64,000 nt of DNA from CANKBT01 sp038235705 (GTDB lineage Bacteria > Actinomycetota > Actinomycetes > Mycobacteriales > SCTD01). The stretch is from NCBI GenBank assembly GCA_038235705.1, contig JBBSTR010000005.1, positions 11,566-75,565 on the forward strand, written 5' to 3'. A model generated the notes under the pieces. The model had not been told where the DNA came from. It worked only from the letters and a program-made list of their open reading frames with translations, and ran no database searches. Positions 8,094 through 16,796 of the stretch are shown in pieces. Numbering within the stretch: the stretch's first letter is position 1; every line of letters begins with the position of its first letter. The position numbers were made by a program, and so were the translations under genes.

Positions 8094-8608
8094 GCGTCCT
8101 CGCTCACGTCGGTGTGCCACCGGACCTGGCGCTGCAGACGCGGCCCGACGTCGAGGATCCTGGCCCGCCCGTCAGGTGCCCAGCCGGCCTCCTTCAGGAA
8201 GCCGGTCAGCGCCGGCTCGTCCTCCCACGTCCAGAGCACGGCTGAGGTCTCACCGTCGCCGCGCCAGTGCTCGACGGCGGCGGCGAGCAGCCGGGAGCCG
8301 TGCCCGCGTCGGCCCCAGCGGGGCTCGACGAGCAGCGCGGACACCTCGAGGCCGGCGTCCTCGTCCAGCGACGGCGCGGAGGCGAGAAAGCCGACCAGCT
8401 CGGCCCGCTCCATCGCCACCAGCACCCGGGTCCGGGGCGCACGGCTCTCGATCGCGTTCAGCCAGACCGCGGCCAGCTGCACCTCGGGCGTGTCGAGCGT
8501 CTCGGGCGGCAGCAGACCCTCGTACGCCTGACGCCAGGTCGCGAGCTGGACCCGCGCGATGCGTTCGGCGTCCTCGGGGCGGGCGGGTCGCACGCTGACG
8601 TCTGCCAT
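8090..8608 (-). CDS. GNAT-family N-acetyltransferase
   Basis: 172 residues forming one GNAT domain. The acetyl-CoA loop is visible as VEPRWGRRGHGSRLL (motif A) near residues 97-111, and the late segment GFLKEAGW is also typical. The acceptor is unknown. ATG 8608 is favoured because an AAGGCT hexamer lies 6 bases upstream and homology begins there. It is divergent from the aldehyde dehydrogenase gene (52 bp apart) and overlaps the DUF2461 gene downstream. Confidence 0.88.
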   Translation of the reverse strand: MADVSVRPARPEDAERIARVQLATWRQAYEGLLPPETLDTPEVQLAAVWLNAIESRAPRTRVLVAMERAELVGFLASAPSLDEDAGLEVSALLVEPRWGRRGHGSRLLAAAVEHWRGDGETSAVLWTWEDEPALTGFLKEAGWAPDGRARILDVGPRLQRQVRWHTDVSEDA

Positions 8609-8614
8609 GCCCAG

Positions 8615-8620
8615 AGCCTT
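8615..8620 (-). promoter_or_regulatory. Possible leaderless -10 element of the GNAT gene
   Basis: AAGGCT on the minus strand, 6 bases before ATG 8608. The ten-base context GTGCAAGGCT is repeated exactly, with the same spacing, before the MshC-like gene at 61661. Confidence 0.35.
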
Positions 8621-8660
8621 GCACCTGCTTGACGACCGGCGCCACGGGAACGACCTGGCC

Positions 8661-10034
8661 ATGCCTATCGCCACGACCGACCCCCGGACCGGCAAGGTCG
8701 TCAAGACCTTCGACGCGCTCACTGCCGATCAGCTGGAGGACCGCCTGGCGCGGGCCGCCGCCGCCGCCAGGACCTACCGCCTCACCTCCTACGAGGAACG
8801 CGCTGGCTGGTTGCGCGCCGCGGCTGACGTGCTCGACGCGCGCGCCGACGAGGTCGCGGGGCTGATGACCCTGGAGATGGGCAAGACCAAGAAGTCCGCA
8901 GCCGCCGAGATCGGCAAGTGCGCGACGGCCTGCCGGTTCTACGCCGAGCACGGGGAGCAGCTCCTGGCCGACGAGCCGGTCGAAGGGTCGAAGGTCAAGG
9001 CGTCGAAGGCGTACGGGGCCTACCAGCCGCTCGGCGTCGTCCTCGCGGTGATGCCGTGGAACTTCCCGCTGTGGCAGGCCATGCGGTTCGCCGCACCGGC
9101 ACTGATGGCCGGCAACGTGGGTCTGCTCAAGCATGCGTCGAACGTGCCGCAGACCGCGTTGTTCATGCAGCAGCTGTTCGAGCAGGCCGGCTTCCCGGCG
9201 GACGTGTTCCAGACCCTGCTGATCGGCAGCGACCTGGTCGAGCAGGTGGTCCGTGACGAACGGGTCGCCGCGGCCACCCTGACCGGGAGCGAGGCTGCCG
9301 GCGTGGCCGTCGCCACCGCGGCCGGCAACGTGCTCAAGAAGGTCGTGCTCGAGCTGGGAGGCAGTGACCCGTTCCTGGTGCTGCCGTCCGCCGACCTGGC
9401 CAAGGCGGCCGAGGTGGCGACGACGAGCCGCAACCAGAACAACGGCCAGAGCTGCATCGCGGCGAAGCGCTTCATCGTCCATGCCGACGTCGCCGAGGAG
9501 TTCACGCAGCTCTTCGCCCAGAGCATCGGCGCCCTGGTCGTGGGTGACCCGATGGAGGACGGCACCGATGTCGGACCCTTGGCGACCGAGCAGGGCCGCG
9601 ACGACACGGCCGCCTTCGTCAAGGACGCGGTCGACAAGGGCGCGACCGTCCTGGTCGGCGGCACGGCGCCCGACCGAGCGGGCTGGTGGTACCCGCCGAC
9701 CCTGCTGACCGACCTCACGCCGGAGATGGACTGCTACGCCGAAGAGGTCTTCGGACCGGTCGCGCTGCTGTTCGTCGTGCAGGACCTGGACGAGGCGGTG
9801 GAGCTGGCGAACGCCACCCGGTTCGGGCTGGGCTCGAACGTGTGGACCATCGACCCGGCCGAGCAGGAGCGGTGCATCCGCGACCTGCAGGCCGGCGCGG
9901 TGTTCGTCAACGGAATGACGGCGAGCTTCCCGGACCTGCCGTTCGGTGGGGTCAAGGCCTCCGGCCACGGGCGTGAGCTGGCCGCTGAGGGCATCCGAGA
10001 GTTCTGCAACCTCAAGACCGTGTGGGTCGGCTGA
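8661..10034 (+). CDS. gabD1: NADP+-dependent succinate-semialdehyde dehydrogenase (GabD1-type)
   Basis: 457 residues, a full aldehyde dehydrogenase. It oxidises aldehydes such as succinate semialdehyde with NAD(P)+. The general base is E231 (LELGG) and the nucleophile is C265 (GQSCIAAKRF), 34 residues apart as in the family. The sequence closely follows Mycobacterium GabD1 as I recall it, including the start MPIAT, PWNFPLWQA, KHASNVPQ and the end EFCNLKTVW. ATG 8661 lacks a strong Shine-Dalgarno. The next gene overlaps its 3' end. In actinobacteria with an unusual TCA cycle this enzyme can supply succinate, but that role here is inference. Confidence 0.93.
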   Translation: MPIATTDPRTGKVVKTFDALTADQLEDRLARAAAAARTYRLTSYEERAGWLRAAADVLDARADEVAGLMTLEMGKTKKSAAAEIGKCATACRFYAEHGEQLLADEPVEGSKVKASKAYGAYQPLGVVLAVMPWNFPLWQAMRFAAPALMAGNVGLLKHASNVPQTALFMQQLFEQAGFPADVFQTLLIGSDLVEQVVRDERVAAATLTGSEAAGVAVATAAGNVLKKVVLELGGSDPFLVLPSADLAKAAEVATTSRNQNNGQSCIAAKRFIVHADVAEEFTQLFAQSIGALVVGDPMEDGTDVGPLATEQGRDDTAAFVKDAVDKGATVLVGGTAPDRAGWWYPPTLLTDLTPEMDCYAEEVFGPVALLFVVQDLDEAVELANATRFGLGSNVWTIDPAEQERCIRDLQAGAVFVNGMTASFPDLPFGGVKASGHGRELAAEGIREFCNLKTVWVG

Positions 10035-10666
10035 GCTTGCCGATCACGGAGATCGACCCGGCCGACGACGCGACCGTCCGGGCGTACGAGCTGGGCGCAC
10101 AGGCCTACCTCGACGACGCGGCCTCTCGGGCGCCCCACCCGACGCACGTCGCGTTCCGTCAGGCCGCCCTGGACCGGCTCAGCCCGGGCGCGCGGCTGCT
10201 CGAGCTGGGCACCGGTCCGGGCCGTGACGCGCAGTACTTCGAGGACCACGGTCTTTCCGTACGACGGACCGACGCCACCCGCGCCTTCGTCGAACGACTG
10301 CGCCGGGCCGGGCACGCCGCTGACCTGCTCGACGTCACGAGCGACGACCTCGGCGGTCCGTACGAGGGGATCTACGCCAACGCCGTCCTTCTCCATCTCA
10401 CGTCCGAGCAGCTCGCGGCGCTGCTCGTCCGGGCGCGCTCGGCGGTCGTTCCGGGCGGGCTGCTCGCCTTCACGGTCAAAGAAGGTGACGGGGAGCAGTG
10501 GTCCACCGCCAAGCTGGGCCACCCCAGGTTCTTCCGCTACTGGCGCGCCGAGCCGCTCACCGACCTGGTGACGCAGACCGGGTGGGACGTCGACGAGCTG
10601 CGCCAGGTCACCGGCAACGCGGAGACCTGGCTCCAGCTGCTGTGCAGACCGGCGACCTCACCCTGA
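10022..10666 (+). CDS. Class I SAM-dependent methyltransferase
   Basis: 214 residues. Motif I of the Rossmann-like methyltransferase fold is LLELGTGPGRD near residues 59-69, followed by the acidic strand end RTDAT and the GIYANAVLLHL segment, as in Methyltransf_11/25 proteins. The acceptor is unknown. The GTG start at 10022 lies inside the end of the aldehyde dehydrogenase gene, with a possible TTG start just after it at 10036; either way the two are tightly linked and probably cotranscribed. The following 92 bp contain no gene. Confidence 0.86.
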   Translation: MGRLSLPITEIDPADDATVRAYELGAQAYLDDAASRAPHPTHVAFRQAALDRLSPGARLLELGTGPGRDAQYFEDHGLSVRRTDATRAFVERLRRAGHAADLLDVTSDDLGGPYEGIYANAVLLHLTSEQLAALLVRARSAVVPGGLLAFTVKEGDGEQWSTAKLGHPRFFRYWRAEPLTDLVTQTGWDVDELRQVTGNAETWLQLLCRPATSP

Positions 10667-10758
10667 GCCCGGTGCCGGTCGTCGGCAGGCCCTCACACGA
10701 CCATCACGTCGCCTTGCCCGGAGCGTAAACCGCTTGCCCCGAACGGTAGGAACGGGGG

Positions 10759-11754
10759 ATGAGGGTGCGCACCGTCGATCCGGCGGACGAGAAGGACTTC
10801 GCGGCGTGGTTCGCCGTGGTCGAGGCGTCGCTGGAGGAGGCCCGGCCGGGTGACCAGCACTGGCGTCCGTTGGAATTACGCGCGCACGCGCTTTCTCTCA
10901 CGGCCCGCACGGGGTCGGGATTCGGAGCCCTGTTCGGGGCGGAGGTCGCGGGACGGCTCGTCGGTGCGCTCCGCGTCGAGGCGTGGGACCGCGACAACAC
11001 CCACCTCGTCGACGTCCTGGTCGAGGTCCACCCGTCCGCGAGACGGCAGGGGGTCGGGACGGCGCTGCTGGAGCACGCCCGCAGCTGGGGTCGGGAGCAC
11101 AGCCGCACGTTGCTCAACCTCGAGACCGACGACGTGCCCGACGCACCCGGTCGCCCGTTCCTGACGGCAGCCGGTGGGACCTGCGGCATCACCGAGAGCC
11201 GTCGTGACCTCCTGCTGCCGCCGGACCCGGCGACGCTGGAGCGGCTCGAGCGGGAGTGCATCCCGTACGCCGAGGGTTACGCCCTGCGCCTCTGGCGCGA
11301 CCGGGTCCCCGACGACCTTCTGGACAGCCGCGCGTTCCTGCAGCAGCGGATGTCGACCGACGCGCCGAGCGGTGACATGCCGTGGGAGGAGGAGGACTGG
11401 GACGGTGCACGGATCCGCGAGGAGGAGGAGCAGCTGCGCGCGATGAACCGGAGCCTGTTCGGGGCCGGCTTCGTCAAGGGCGGCGCGCTGGTGGCCTACA
11501 CCGATCTCGCGGTCCCACGCGACGACCCGCGCCGGGTCTACCAGTGGGGGACGCTCGTGCTGCGTGAGCACCGCGGGCACCGGCTGGGGGTGCTGGTCAA
11601 GCTGGCGACGCTGCGGGCAGTTGTCCACGCGTTCCCGGAGGCTCAGCTGATCTCCACCTGGAACAAGGAGGACAACGCCTGGATGGTCCGCACCAACGAG
11701 GCGCTGGGCTTCCGTCGCAACGGGTCGCTCAGCTCGTGGACCGTGCCGGTCTAG
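10759..11754 (+). CDS. Tandem GNAT-domain acetyltransferase
   Basis: 331 residues with two GNAT-like halves. The first has an acetyl-CoA loop VHPSARRQGVGTALL near residues 91-105. The second, around residues 245-325, has LREHRGHRLGVLVK and the late NEALGFRRNG. Tandem GNAT proteins include mycothiol synthase, but MshD signatures are not evident, so no specific reaction is assigned. ATG 10759 lies 6 bases after TAGGAA, an imperfect TANNNT, so a leaderless start is possible. Its TAG stop forms part of the predicted promoter of the next gene. Confidence 0.85.
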   Translation: MRVRTVDPADEKDFAAWFAVVEASLEEARPGDQHWRPLELRAHALSLTARTGSGFGALFGAEVAGRLVGALRVEAWDRDNTHLVDVLVEVHPSARRQGVGTALLEHARSWGREHSRTLLNLETDDVPDAPGRPFLTAAGGTCGITESRRDLLLPPDPATLERLERECIPYAEGYALRLWRDRVPDDLLDSRAFLQQRMSTDAPSGDMPWEEEDWDGARIREEEEQLRAMNRSLFGAGFVKGGALVAYTDLAVPRDDPRRVYQWGTLVLREHRGHRLGVLVKLATLRAVVHAFPEAQLISTWNKEDNAWMVRTNEALGFRRNGSLSSWTVPV

Positions 11755-11757
11755 CGT
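11752..11757 (+). promoter_or_regulatory. Predicted leaderless -10 of the AlkX-like gene, built on a stop codon
   Basis: TAGCGT, 7 bases before ATG 11765. The first three bases are the stop codon of the preceding GNAT gene. The dapA promoter at 15893 has the same hexamer and the same stop-codon overlap. Confidence 0.6.
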
Positions 11758-11764
11758 CGCCAGG

Positions 11765-12970
11765 ATGTCAGCGCCGGAACGGCTCACCGTGGGGCAGGCC
11801 CGGCGGGTGGCGCTGGCCGCGCTGGGTTTTCTCGATCCTGCGCCTAAGGGTCCGGTCACCGCGCGGCACGTGGGCCGGGCGCTGGCGCGCACCCAGCTGT
11901 TGCAGATGGACTCGGTGAACATCTTCGAGCGGGCCCACCACCTGCCGCTGTACAGCCGGCTCGGCCCGTACGACACCGCTCTGCTGCACCGCCTCGCCTA
12001 CCAGGACCGGCGGCTCTTCGAGTACTGGGGGCACGAGGCCTCGTTGCTCCCGGTCGCCCTGCAGCCGCTGCTCCGGTGGCGGATGGCGCGTGCCGAGGCG
12101 CTCGAGGAGGGCTGGGGCGGGGTGCTGCGGGTGATGCGTGACAAGCCCGAGGTCGTGGCGCGGGTGCTCGGCAGGCTCGAGGCGGAGGGGCCGTCGACGG
12201 CCGGCGAGCTGCGGGAGTCCGACGGGCCCGGCGGCGCCTGGTGGTCGCGCAGCGAGCAGAAGCTGGCCCTGGAATACCTGTTCTGGGCGGGTCGGGTGAG
12301 CACCACCACCCGGCGCGGGTTCGAGCGCGTCTACGACCTCACCGAGCGCGTCCTGCCTGCTGACGTGCTGGCCCTGCCGACGCCGTCCCGGCAGGACGCG
12401 CAGCGCGAGCTGGTGCTGCTCGCCGCGCGTGCCCTCGGGGTCGCGACCGAGCGGGACCTGCGCGACTACTTCCGGCTGCGAGTAGACGAGGCGGCGGTGG
12501 CTGTTCGTGACCTGGTCGAGAGCGGCGCCCTCGTGCGGGTCGGGGTGCCCGGCTGGCGACAGCCGACCTACCTCGACCCGGAGGCGCGCATCCCCCGCAC
12601 GGTGCGCGCCGCGACGCTGGTGTCGCCCTTCGACCCGGTCGTCTGGGAACGCGCACGCACGGAGCGGTTGTTCGGCTTCGCCTACCGCATCGAGATCTAT
12701 GTGCCGGCCGAGAAGCGGGTGCACGGCTACTACGTGCTGCCGTTCCTGCTGGGGGAGCACCTCGTCGCGAGGGTCGACCTCAAGAGCGACCGCAAGGCGG
12801 GGGTGCTGCGCGTGCTGGGGGCCTGGGCGGAGCCCGGTCACGACGCGGCGGAGGTCGCACCCGCGCTCGCCCACGAGCTGCGCCGGGCCGCACGCTGGCA
12901 GGGGCTGGACGACGTGCGTGTCGAGCCGAACGGTGGGCTGGCCCCGGCGCTGACGGCGCTGAGGCCGTGA
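11765..12970 (+). CDS. AlkX/YcaQ-like winged-helix DNA glycosylase
   Basis: 401 residues of the HTH_42 family. AlkZ/AlkX enzymes excise alkylated bases or unhook interstrand crosslinks and use a Q-x-Q or Q-x-D catalytic motif. Here QMD is at residues 47-49, matching the AlkX (E. coli YcaQ) subtype. Three winged-helix modules can be traced, and the late LVSPFDPVVWERARTERLFGF and HGYYVLPFLLG segments are family signatures. A leaderless start at ATG 11765 is predicted. With Nei, Lhr, RecA and RecX in the same window it adds to a repair-rich region. Confidence 0.88.
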   Translation: MSAPERLTVGQARRVALAALGFLDPAPKGPVTARHVGRALARTQLLQMDSVNIFERAHHLPLYSRLGPYDTALLHRLAYQDRRLFEYWGHEASLLPVALQPLLRWRMARAEALEEGWGGVLRVMRDKPEVVARVLGRLEAEGPSTAGELRESDGPGGAWWSRSEQKLALEYLFWAGRVSTTTRRGFERVYDLTERVLPADVLALPTPSRQDAQRELVLLAARALGVATERDLRDYFRLRVDEAAVAVRDLVESGALVRVGVPGWRQPTYLDPEARIPRTVRAATLVSPFDPVVWERARTERLFGFAYRIEIYVPAEKRVHGYYVLPFLLGEHLVARVDLKSDRKAGVLRVLGAWAEPGHDAAEVAPALAHELRRAARWQGLDDVRVEPNGGLAPALTALRP

Positions 12971-13015
12971 GCCCTGGTGCACCGGCCGAGTCGGCTGCCA
13001 GGAGAGCGCCGCCGG

Positions 13016-13021
13016 TAGGGT
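13016..13021 (+). promoter_or_regulatory. Predicted leaderless -10 element of thyX
   Basis: TAGGGT followed by a 6-base spacer and GTG 13028, with no ribosome-binding site. Confidence 0.6.
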
Positions 13022-13027
13022 CTGCGC

Positions 13028-13780
13028 GTGTCTGTGATCTCCTCTCTCAGCGTCCAGGTCATCGGTTGGACCCACTTCGAGCCGCCGACGGACGTTCCGT
13101 GGGAGACCGACACCGACGGCGGGCAGGCGCTCGCCGAGTTCGCCGGGCGGGCCTGCTACCAGAGCTGGACCAAGCCCAACCCCCGGACAGCGACGAACGA
13201 GGGTTACCTGCGGCACATCCTGGAGGTCGGGCACCTGTCGGTGCTCGAGCACGGCAGCGTCACCTTCTATCTGACCGGGATCAGCCGCAGCCTCACGCAC
13301 GAGCTGATCCGGCACCGGCACTTCTCCTACAGCCAGCTGTCCCAGCGCTACGTGCCCGAGCGGGACGCGAGGATGGTCGAGCCCGAGGCGATCGCCGGGG
13401 ACCCGGAGCTGCACGCGCTGTTCGTCGAGGCGACCGACGCTGCGCTCGCGTCCTACACCGCGCTCCTGGAGGGGCTGGAGAAGCGCTTCGCCGACGTCGA
13501 GAACGCGACCAGCCGGCGCAAGCAGGCACGGCAGGCGGCTCGGGCGGTGCTGCCGAACGCCACCGAGACCCGCATCGTGGTGACCGGCAACTACCGCGCG
13601 ATGCGGCACTTCGTGGCGATGCGGGCGAGCGAGCACGCCGACGTCGAGATCCGGGAGCTGGCCATCGCGATGCTGCGTGAGCTGCAGCGGGTCGCGCCGA
13701 ACGCCTTCGCGGACTTCGCCATCAGCGCCCTGCCCGACGGGACAGAGGTGGCCAGCAGCCCGTTGGTCGGCGAGGGCTGA
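13028..13780 (+). CDS. thyX: Flavin-dependent thymidylate synthase
   Basis: 250 residues. ThyX makes dTMP from dUMP using FAD, NADPH and methylenetetrahydrofolate. The hallmark RHRx7S motif is R95-H96-R97 through S105, within RHRHFSYSQLSQRY. The TGNYRAMRHFVAMR segment completes the FAD/dUMP site. The length is typical of actinobacterial ThyX. GTG 13028 is supported by TAGGGT 6 bases upstream. The order thyX then dapA and RNase J is conserved in mycobacteria; here a c-di-GMP signalling gene sits between thyX and dapA and continues in the same reading frame after the thyX TGA. Confidence 0.96.
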   Translation: MSVISSLSVQVIGWTHFEPPTDVPWETDTDGGQALAEFAGRACYQSWTKPNPRTATNEGYLRHILEVGHLSVLEHGSVTFYLTGISRSLTHELIRHRHFSYSQLSQRYVPERDARMVEPEAIAGDPELHALFVEATDAALASYTALLEGLEKRFADVENATSRRKQARQAARAVLPNATETRIVVTGNYRAMRHFVAMRASEHADVEIRELAIAMLRELQRVAPNAFADFAISALPDGTEVASSPLVGEG

Positions 13781-13870
13781 ACCATCGGCGCTCCCAGGTC
13801 TGAGCAGAGTCTTGCGCTCAGGGCCATCAGCCGGTTCGGCTCGGCGCTGTTCGACGCCGTCGGCGACGGC

Positions 13871-15895
13871 GTGCTCGTGGTGGGGCCCGACCTAGGCGTG
13901 GTGCACGCCAACGCCACCGCCCACCGTGACGCCAAACGGCTCGGGGTCTCCGTCGACGACCTGGTCTTCCCGGAGCGGTACGCCGAGCTGCTCGACGGCA
14001 GCGGGACGGTCGCGGGACCGACGCTGAGCCCGATGCACGGCGCCCTGCAAGACGCGATCAGCACCGCCAACCGGCTGATCGGGGTGCGTCGCGACGGTGT
14101 CACGAGCTGGCTGGACGTCTCCGCGCAGCCTGTCCAGGAGCCCGGCGCGCTGCTGCCGATCGCGGCGGTGCTGGTCTACCGCGACGTCACGGAACGGCAC
14201 GAGGCGCTGCTGGCGCTGGCCGACTCCGAGTCGCACTTCCGCTTGCTCGCCGAGAACAGCACGGACGTGGTCCAGCGCTTCTCCGCCGAGGGGCTCTGCA
14301 TCTACACCTCACCGGCCGTCCGCTACATCCTCGGCCTGGACCCCGCGGACCTGGTCGGCACGACCGGTGCACAGCGGGTGCACCCCGAGGACAAGGCGAT
14401 GCACGACGCGGCGATGAGACGGCTGGTCCGCAGCCAAGAGCCCCAGCTCGTCCGCTACCGGATGCGGCACGCAGACGGTCGGTGGCTCTGGCTCGAGACC
14501 AGCGCACGGGTCGTGCCGTCGGTGGACGGCCGGGTCGGTGAGTTCCAGATGGCGACGCGGGACGTGACGGCCAGGGTGCTGGCCGAGCAGCGGCTCGCCC
14601 GACTTGCGCTCATCGACCCGTTGACCGGGCTGGCGAATCGAGCTGCGCTCGTGCAGCGGGTGGAGGAGCTGCTCGCCGCGGCAGAGGGGCTTGCCGTTCT
14701 CTTCCTGGACCTCGACAGCTTCAAGGTCGTCAACGACTCGCTCGGGCACTCCGCGGGCGACGAGGTCCTGAGGGTCCTCGCAGGACGGCTGGTCGGGGTC
14801 TGCCGTGACGACGACCTGGTCGCCCGGCTCGGCGGGGACGAGTTCGTGGTCGCTGGCTCCGGCCTCGACGCCGACGGTGCGATGCACCTGACCGGCCGGG
14901 TGCAGGCCGCCTTGGCGGTGCCGATCCTGGTGGCGGGCCACGACCTGGTCGTCTCGGCGAGCATCGGGATCCTGACGGTCGCCCCCGGCGAACGCATCAG
15001 CGCCGAGCAGGCCCTCCAGGGAGCCGACGTCTCGATGTACGGCGCGAAGGCGCGGGGCCGCTCCCAGGCGCTCGTCTGGACCGAGCAGCTCGGGGAGCGG
15101 GCCAAGAACCGGTTGGGGCTCGAGGGGGAGCTGCGAGCCGCGTTGTCGGGCGACCAGCTGGTCGTGCACTATCAGCCGCAGGTCGACCTGCGGAACGGAC
15201 GCATCGTCAGCGTCGAGGCCCTCGTCCGGTGGCAGCACCCGACCCGGGGGCTGCTGCTGCCCGGTGAGTTCCTCCCGGTGACCGAGGCTGCGGGGCTGAT
15301 GGCAGACCTGGACCGGCAGGTGCTGCGTGAGGCCGCACGGCAGGTCGCTCTCTGGCGGACGAGCGCCGGCGGCGAGGAGCTCATGCTCGGGGTCAACGTG
15401 TCGTTCCAGGAGCTGGCCTTTCTCGGCTGCTCGACCCGCGTGACGGACATCCTCTCCGCCGTGCGGCTGCCGGCCTCGGCCGTGGTCCTCGAGGTGGTCG
15501 AGAGCGTGCTCCTTGACGAGGAGGGGCACGTGCTGACCTGCCTCGACGAGCTGGCCGGACGCGGCGTCCGGTTGGCCCTGGACGACTTCGGCACGGGCGC
15601 CTCCCCGCTGCAGCACGTTCGGAGCCTGCCGGTCGACGTGCTCAAGATCGACCGGTCGTTCGTCCGGGGGCTCGGGGTGTCCCGGGTGGACGAGGCGATC
15701 GTGCGCTCGATGCACCTGCTGACCCAGGACCTCGGGCTGGAGTGCGTCGCCGAGGGGATCGAGACGGAGCGGCAGCGTGACTGGCTGCTGAACCAAGGCA
15801 TCGTCATGGCGCAGGGCTTCCTCCTGCACCGACCGATGCCGGCGTCGGGCATCACCGCGCTGCTGACCTCCCTCCCGCCGGGCGACCGCCGGTAG
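13871..15895 (+). CDS. PAS-PAS-GGDEF-EAL cyclic di-GMP signalling protein
   Basis: At least 674 residues. Two PAS-like sensor domains (about 1-105 and 112-235) precede a GGDEF domain with an intact GGDEF at 321-325. RDDD lies five residues before it, matching the RxxD inhibitory site. An EAL domain follows, with EAL at 449-451, DDFGTG, KID and VAEGIE all present. Both c-di-GMP synthesis and degradation may therefore be possible. GTG 13871 is only the first conventional start: coding-like PAS sequence continues upstream to about 13784 with no ATG, GTG or TTG, so the true N-terminus is uncertain. The TAG stop forms part of the dapA promoter. Confidence 0.9.
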   Translation: MLVVGPDLGVVHANATAHRDAKRLGVSVDDLVFPERYAELLDGSGTVAGPTLSPMHGALQDAISTANRLIGVRRDGVTSWLDVSAQPVQEPGALLPIAAVLVYRDVTERHEALLALADSESHFRLLAENSTDVVQRFSAEGLCIYTSPAVRYILGLDPADLVGTTGAQRVHPEDKAMHDAAMRRLVRSQEPQLVRYRMRHADGRWLWLETSARVVPSVDGRVGEFQMATRDVTARVLAEQRLARLALIDPLTGLANRAALVQRVEELLAAAEGLAVLFLDLDSFKVVNDSLGHSAGDEVLRVLAGRLVGVCRDDDLVARLGGDEFVVAGSGLDADGAMHLTGRVQAALAVPILVAGHDLVVSASIGILTVAPGERISAEQALQGADVSMYGAKARGRSQALVWTEQLGERAKNRLGLEGELRAALSGDQLVVHYQPQVDLRNGRIVSVEALVRWQHPTRGLLLPGEFLPVTEAAGLMADLDRQVLREAARQVALWRTSAGGEELMLGVNVSFQELAFLGCSTRVTDILSAVRLPASAVVLEVVESVLLDEEGHVLTCLDELAGRGVRLALDDFGTGASPLQHVRSLPVDVLKIDRSFVRGLGVSRVDEAIVRSMHLLTQDLGLECVAEGIETERQRDWLLNQGIVMAQGFLLHRPMPASGITALLTSLPPGDRR

Positions 15896-15898
15896 CGT
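15893..15898 (+). promoter_or_regulatory. Predicted leaderless -10 of dapA, built on a stop codon
   Basis: TAGCGT, 7 bases before ATG 15906. Its first three bases are the stop codon of the GGDEF-EAL gene. Confidence 0.6.
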
Positions 15899-15905
15899 GC
15901 CGGGC

Positions 15906-16796
15906 ATGACCTCCGACCAAGCCGTCCCGTTCGGGCGGGTGCTGACCGCGATGGTCACGCCGATGAACGAGGACGGCTCGCTCGACCTGCCTGGCGCCGC
16001 GGCCCTCGCGAGCCGTCTGGTCGACGAGGGCAACGACGGCCTGGTGATCAGCGGGACGACCGGTGAGGCCCCGACCACGAGCCGGCAGGAGAAGCGCGAC
16101 CTGCTGCGCGCCGTCGTCGAGGCGGTCGGCGACCGGGCGCACGTGCTCGCCGGGGTCGGGACCAACGACACCGCGGTGAGTCTCGAGCTGTCCCGGGACG
16201 CCGCAGAGGCCGGTGCGAGCGGGCTGCTGGCCGTGACGCCGTACTACTCACGACCCTCCGACGAGGGGGTGGTGGCCCACACCGAGGCGATCGCGGGCGC
16301 GACCGACCTGCCGGTCATGCTCTACGACATCCCCGGGCGTACGGCGAGGGCGCTGTCCCACGAGGTGCTGCTGAGGCTCGCCGCGCACCCGCAGGTGGTC
16401 GCGGTCAAGGACGCCAAGGACGACCTGGCTGCCACCAGCCGCTTGCGGGCGGCCTGCGACCTCGCCATCTACTGCGGGACGGACGCTCTCAACCTGCCGC
16501 TGCTCGCGATCGGCGCGGTCGGGTCCGTCAGCGTGATCAGCCACCTGGTCACGCCGCGGCTGGTCGCGCTCACCCAGGCCTTCCTCGCCGGTGACGTCGC
16601 CGGGGCCACGGCGCTGCACCTGGAGCTGCAGCCGGTCTGCGACGCGATATTTCGCCACCAAGGGGTGGTCTCGATCAAGGCCGCTCTGGCCCTGCGCGGC
16701 ACCCCGGCCGGACCGGTCCGGCTGCCGCAGGTCGCGCTCGACGGCGGGCAGGTCAACGTGCTCGCCGCCCATCTCAAGGCAGCAGGAGTCGCGTGA
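15906..16796 (+). CDS. dapA: 4-hydroxy-tetrahydrodipicolinate synthase
   Basis: 296 residues, a TIM-barrel aldolase that condenses pyruvate with aspartate semialdehyde, the first committed step to diaminopimelate and lysine. The Schiff-base lysine is K168 (VAVKDAK). Y140 in YDIPGRT and the GTTGE substrate loop near residue 47 complete the active site. Length is normal. ATG 15906 is preferred over an upstream in-frame GTG because of the TAGCGT hexamer 7 bases before it. The rnj GTG overlaps its stop by four bases, so dapA and rnj form a coupled pair, as in mycobacteria. Confidence 0.97.
   Translation: MTSDQAVPFGRVLTAMVTPMNEDGSLDLPGAAALASRLVDEGNDGLVISGTTGEAPTTSRQEKRDLLRAVVEAVGDRAHVLAGVGTNDTAVSLELSRDAAEAGASGLLAVTPYYSRPSDEGVVAHTEAIAGATDLPVMLYDIPGRTARALSHEVLLRLAAHPQVVAVKDAKDDLAATSRLRAACDLAIYCGTDALNLPLLAIGAVGSVSVISHLVTPRLVALTQAFLAGDVAGATALHLELQPVCDAIFRHQGVVSIKAALALRGTPAGPVRLPQVALDGGQVNVLAAHLKAAGVA

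Noticed and set aside
11768..13636. Long minus-strand frame opposite the AlkX-like gene and thyX
   Set aside because: Same shadow pattern, with no start signal and no recognisable domain.
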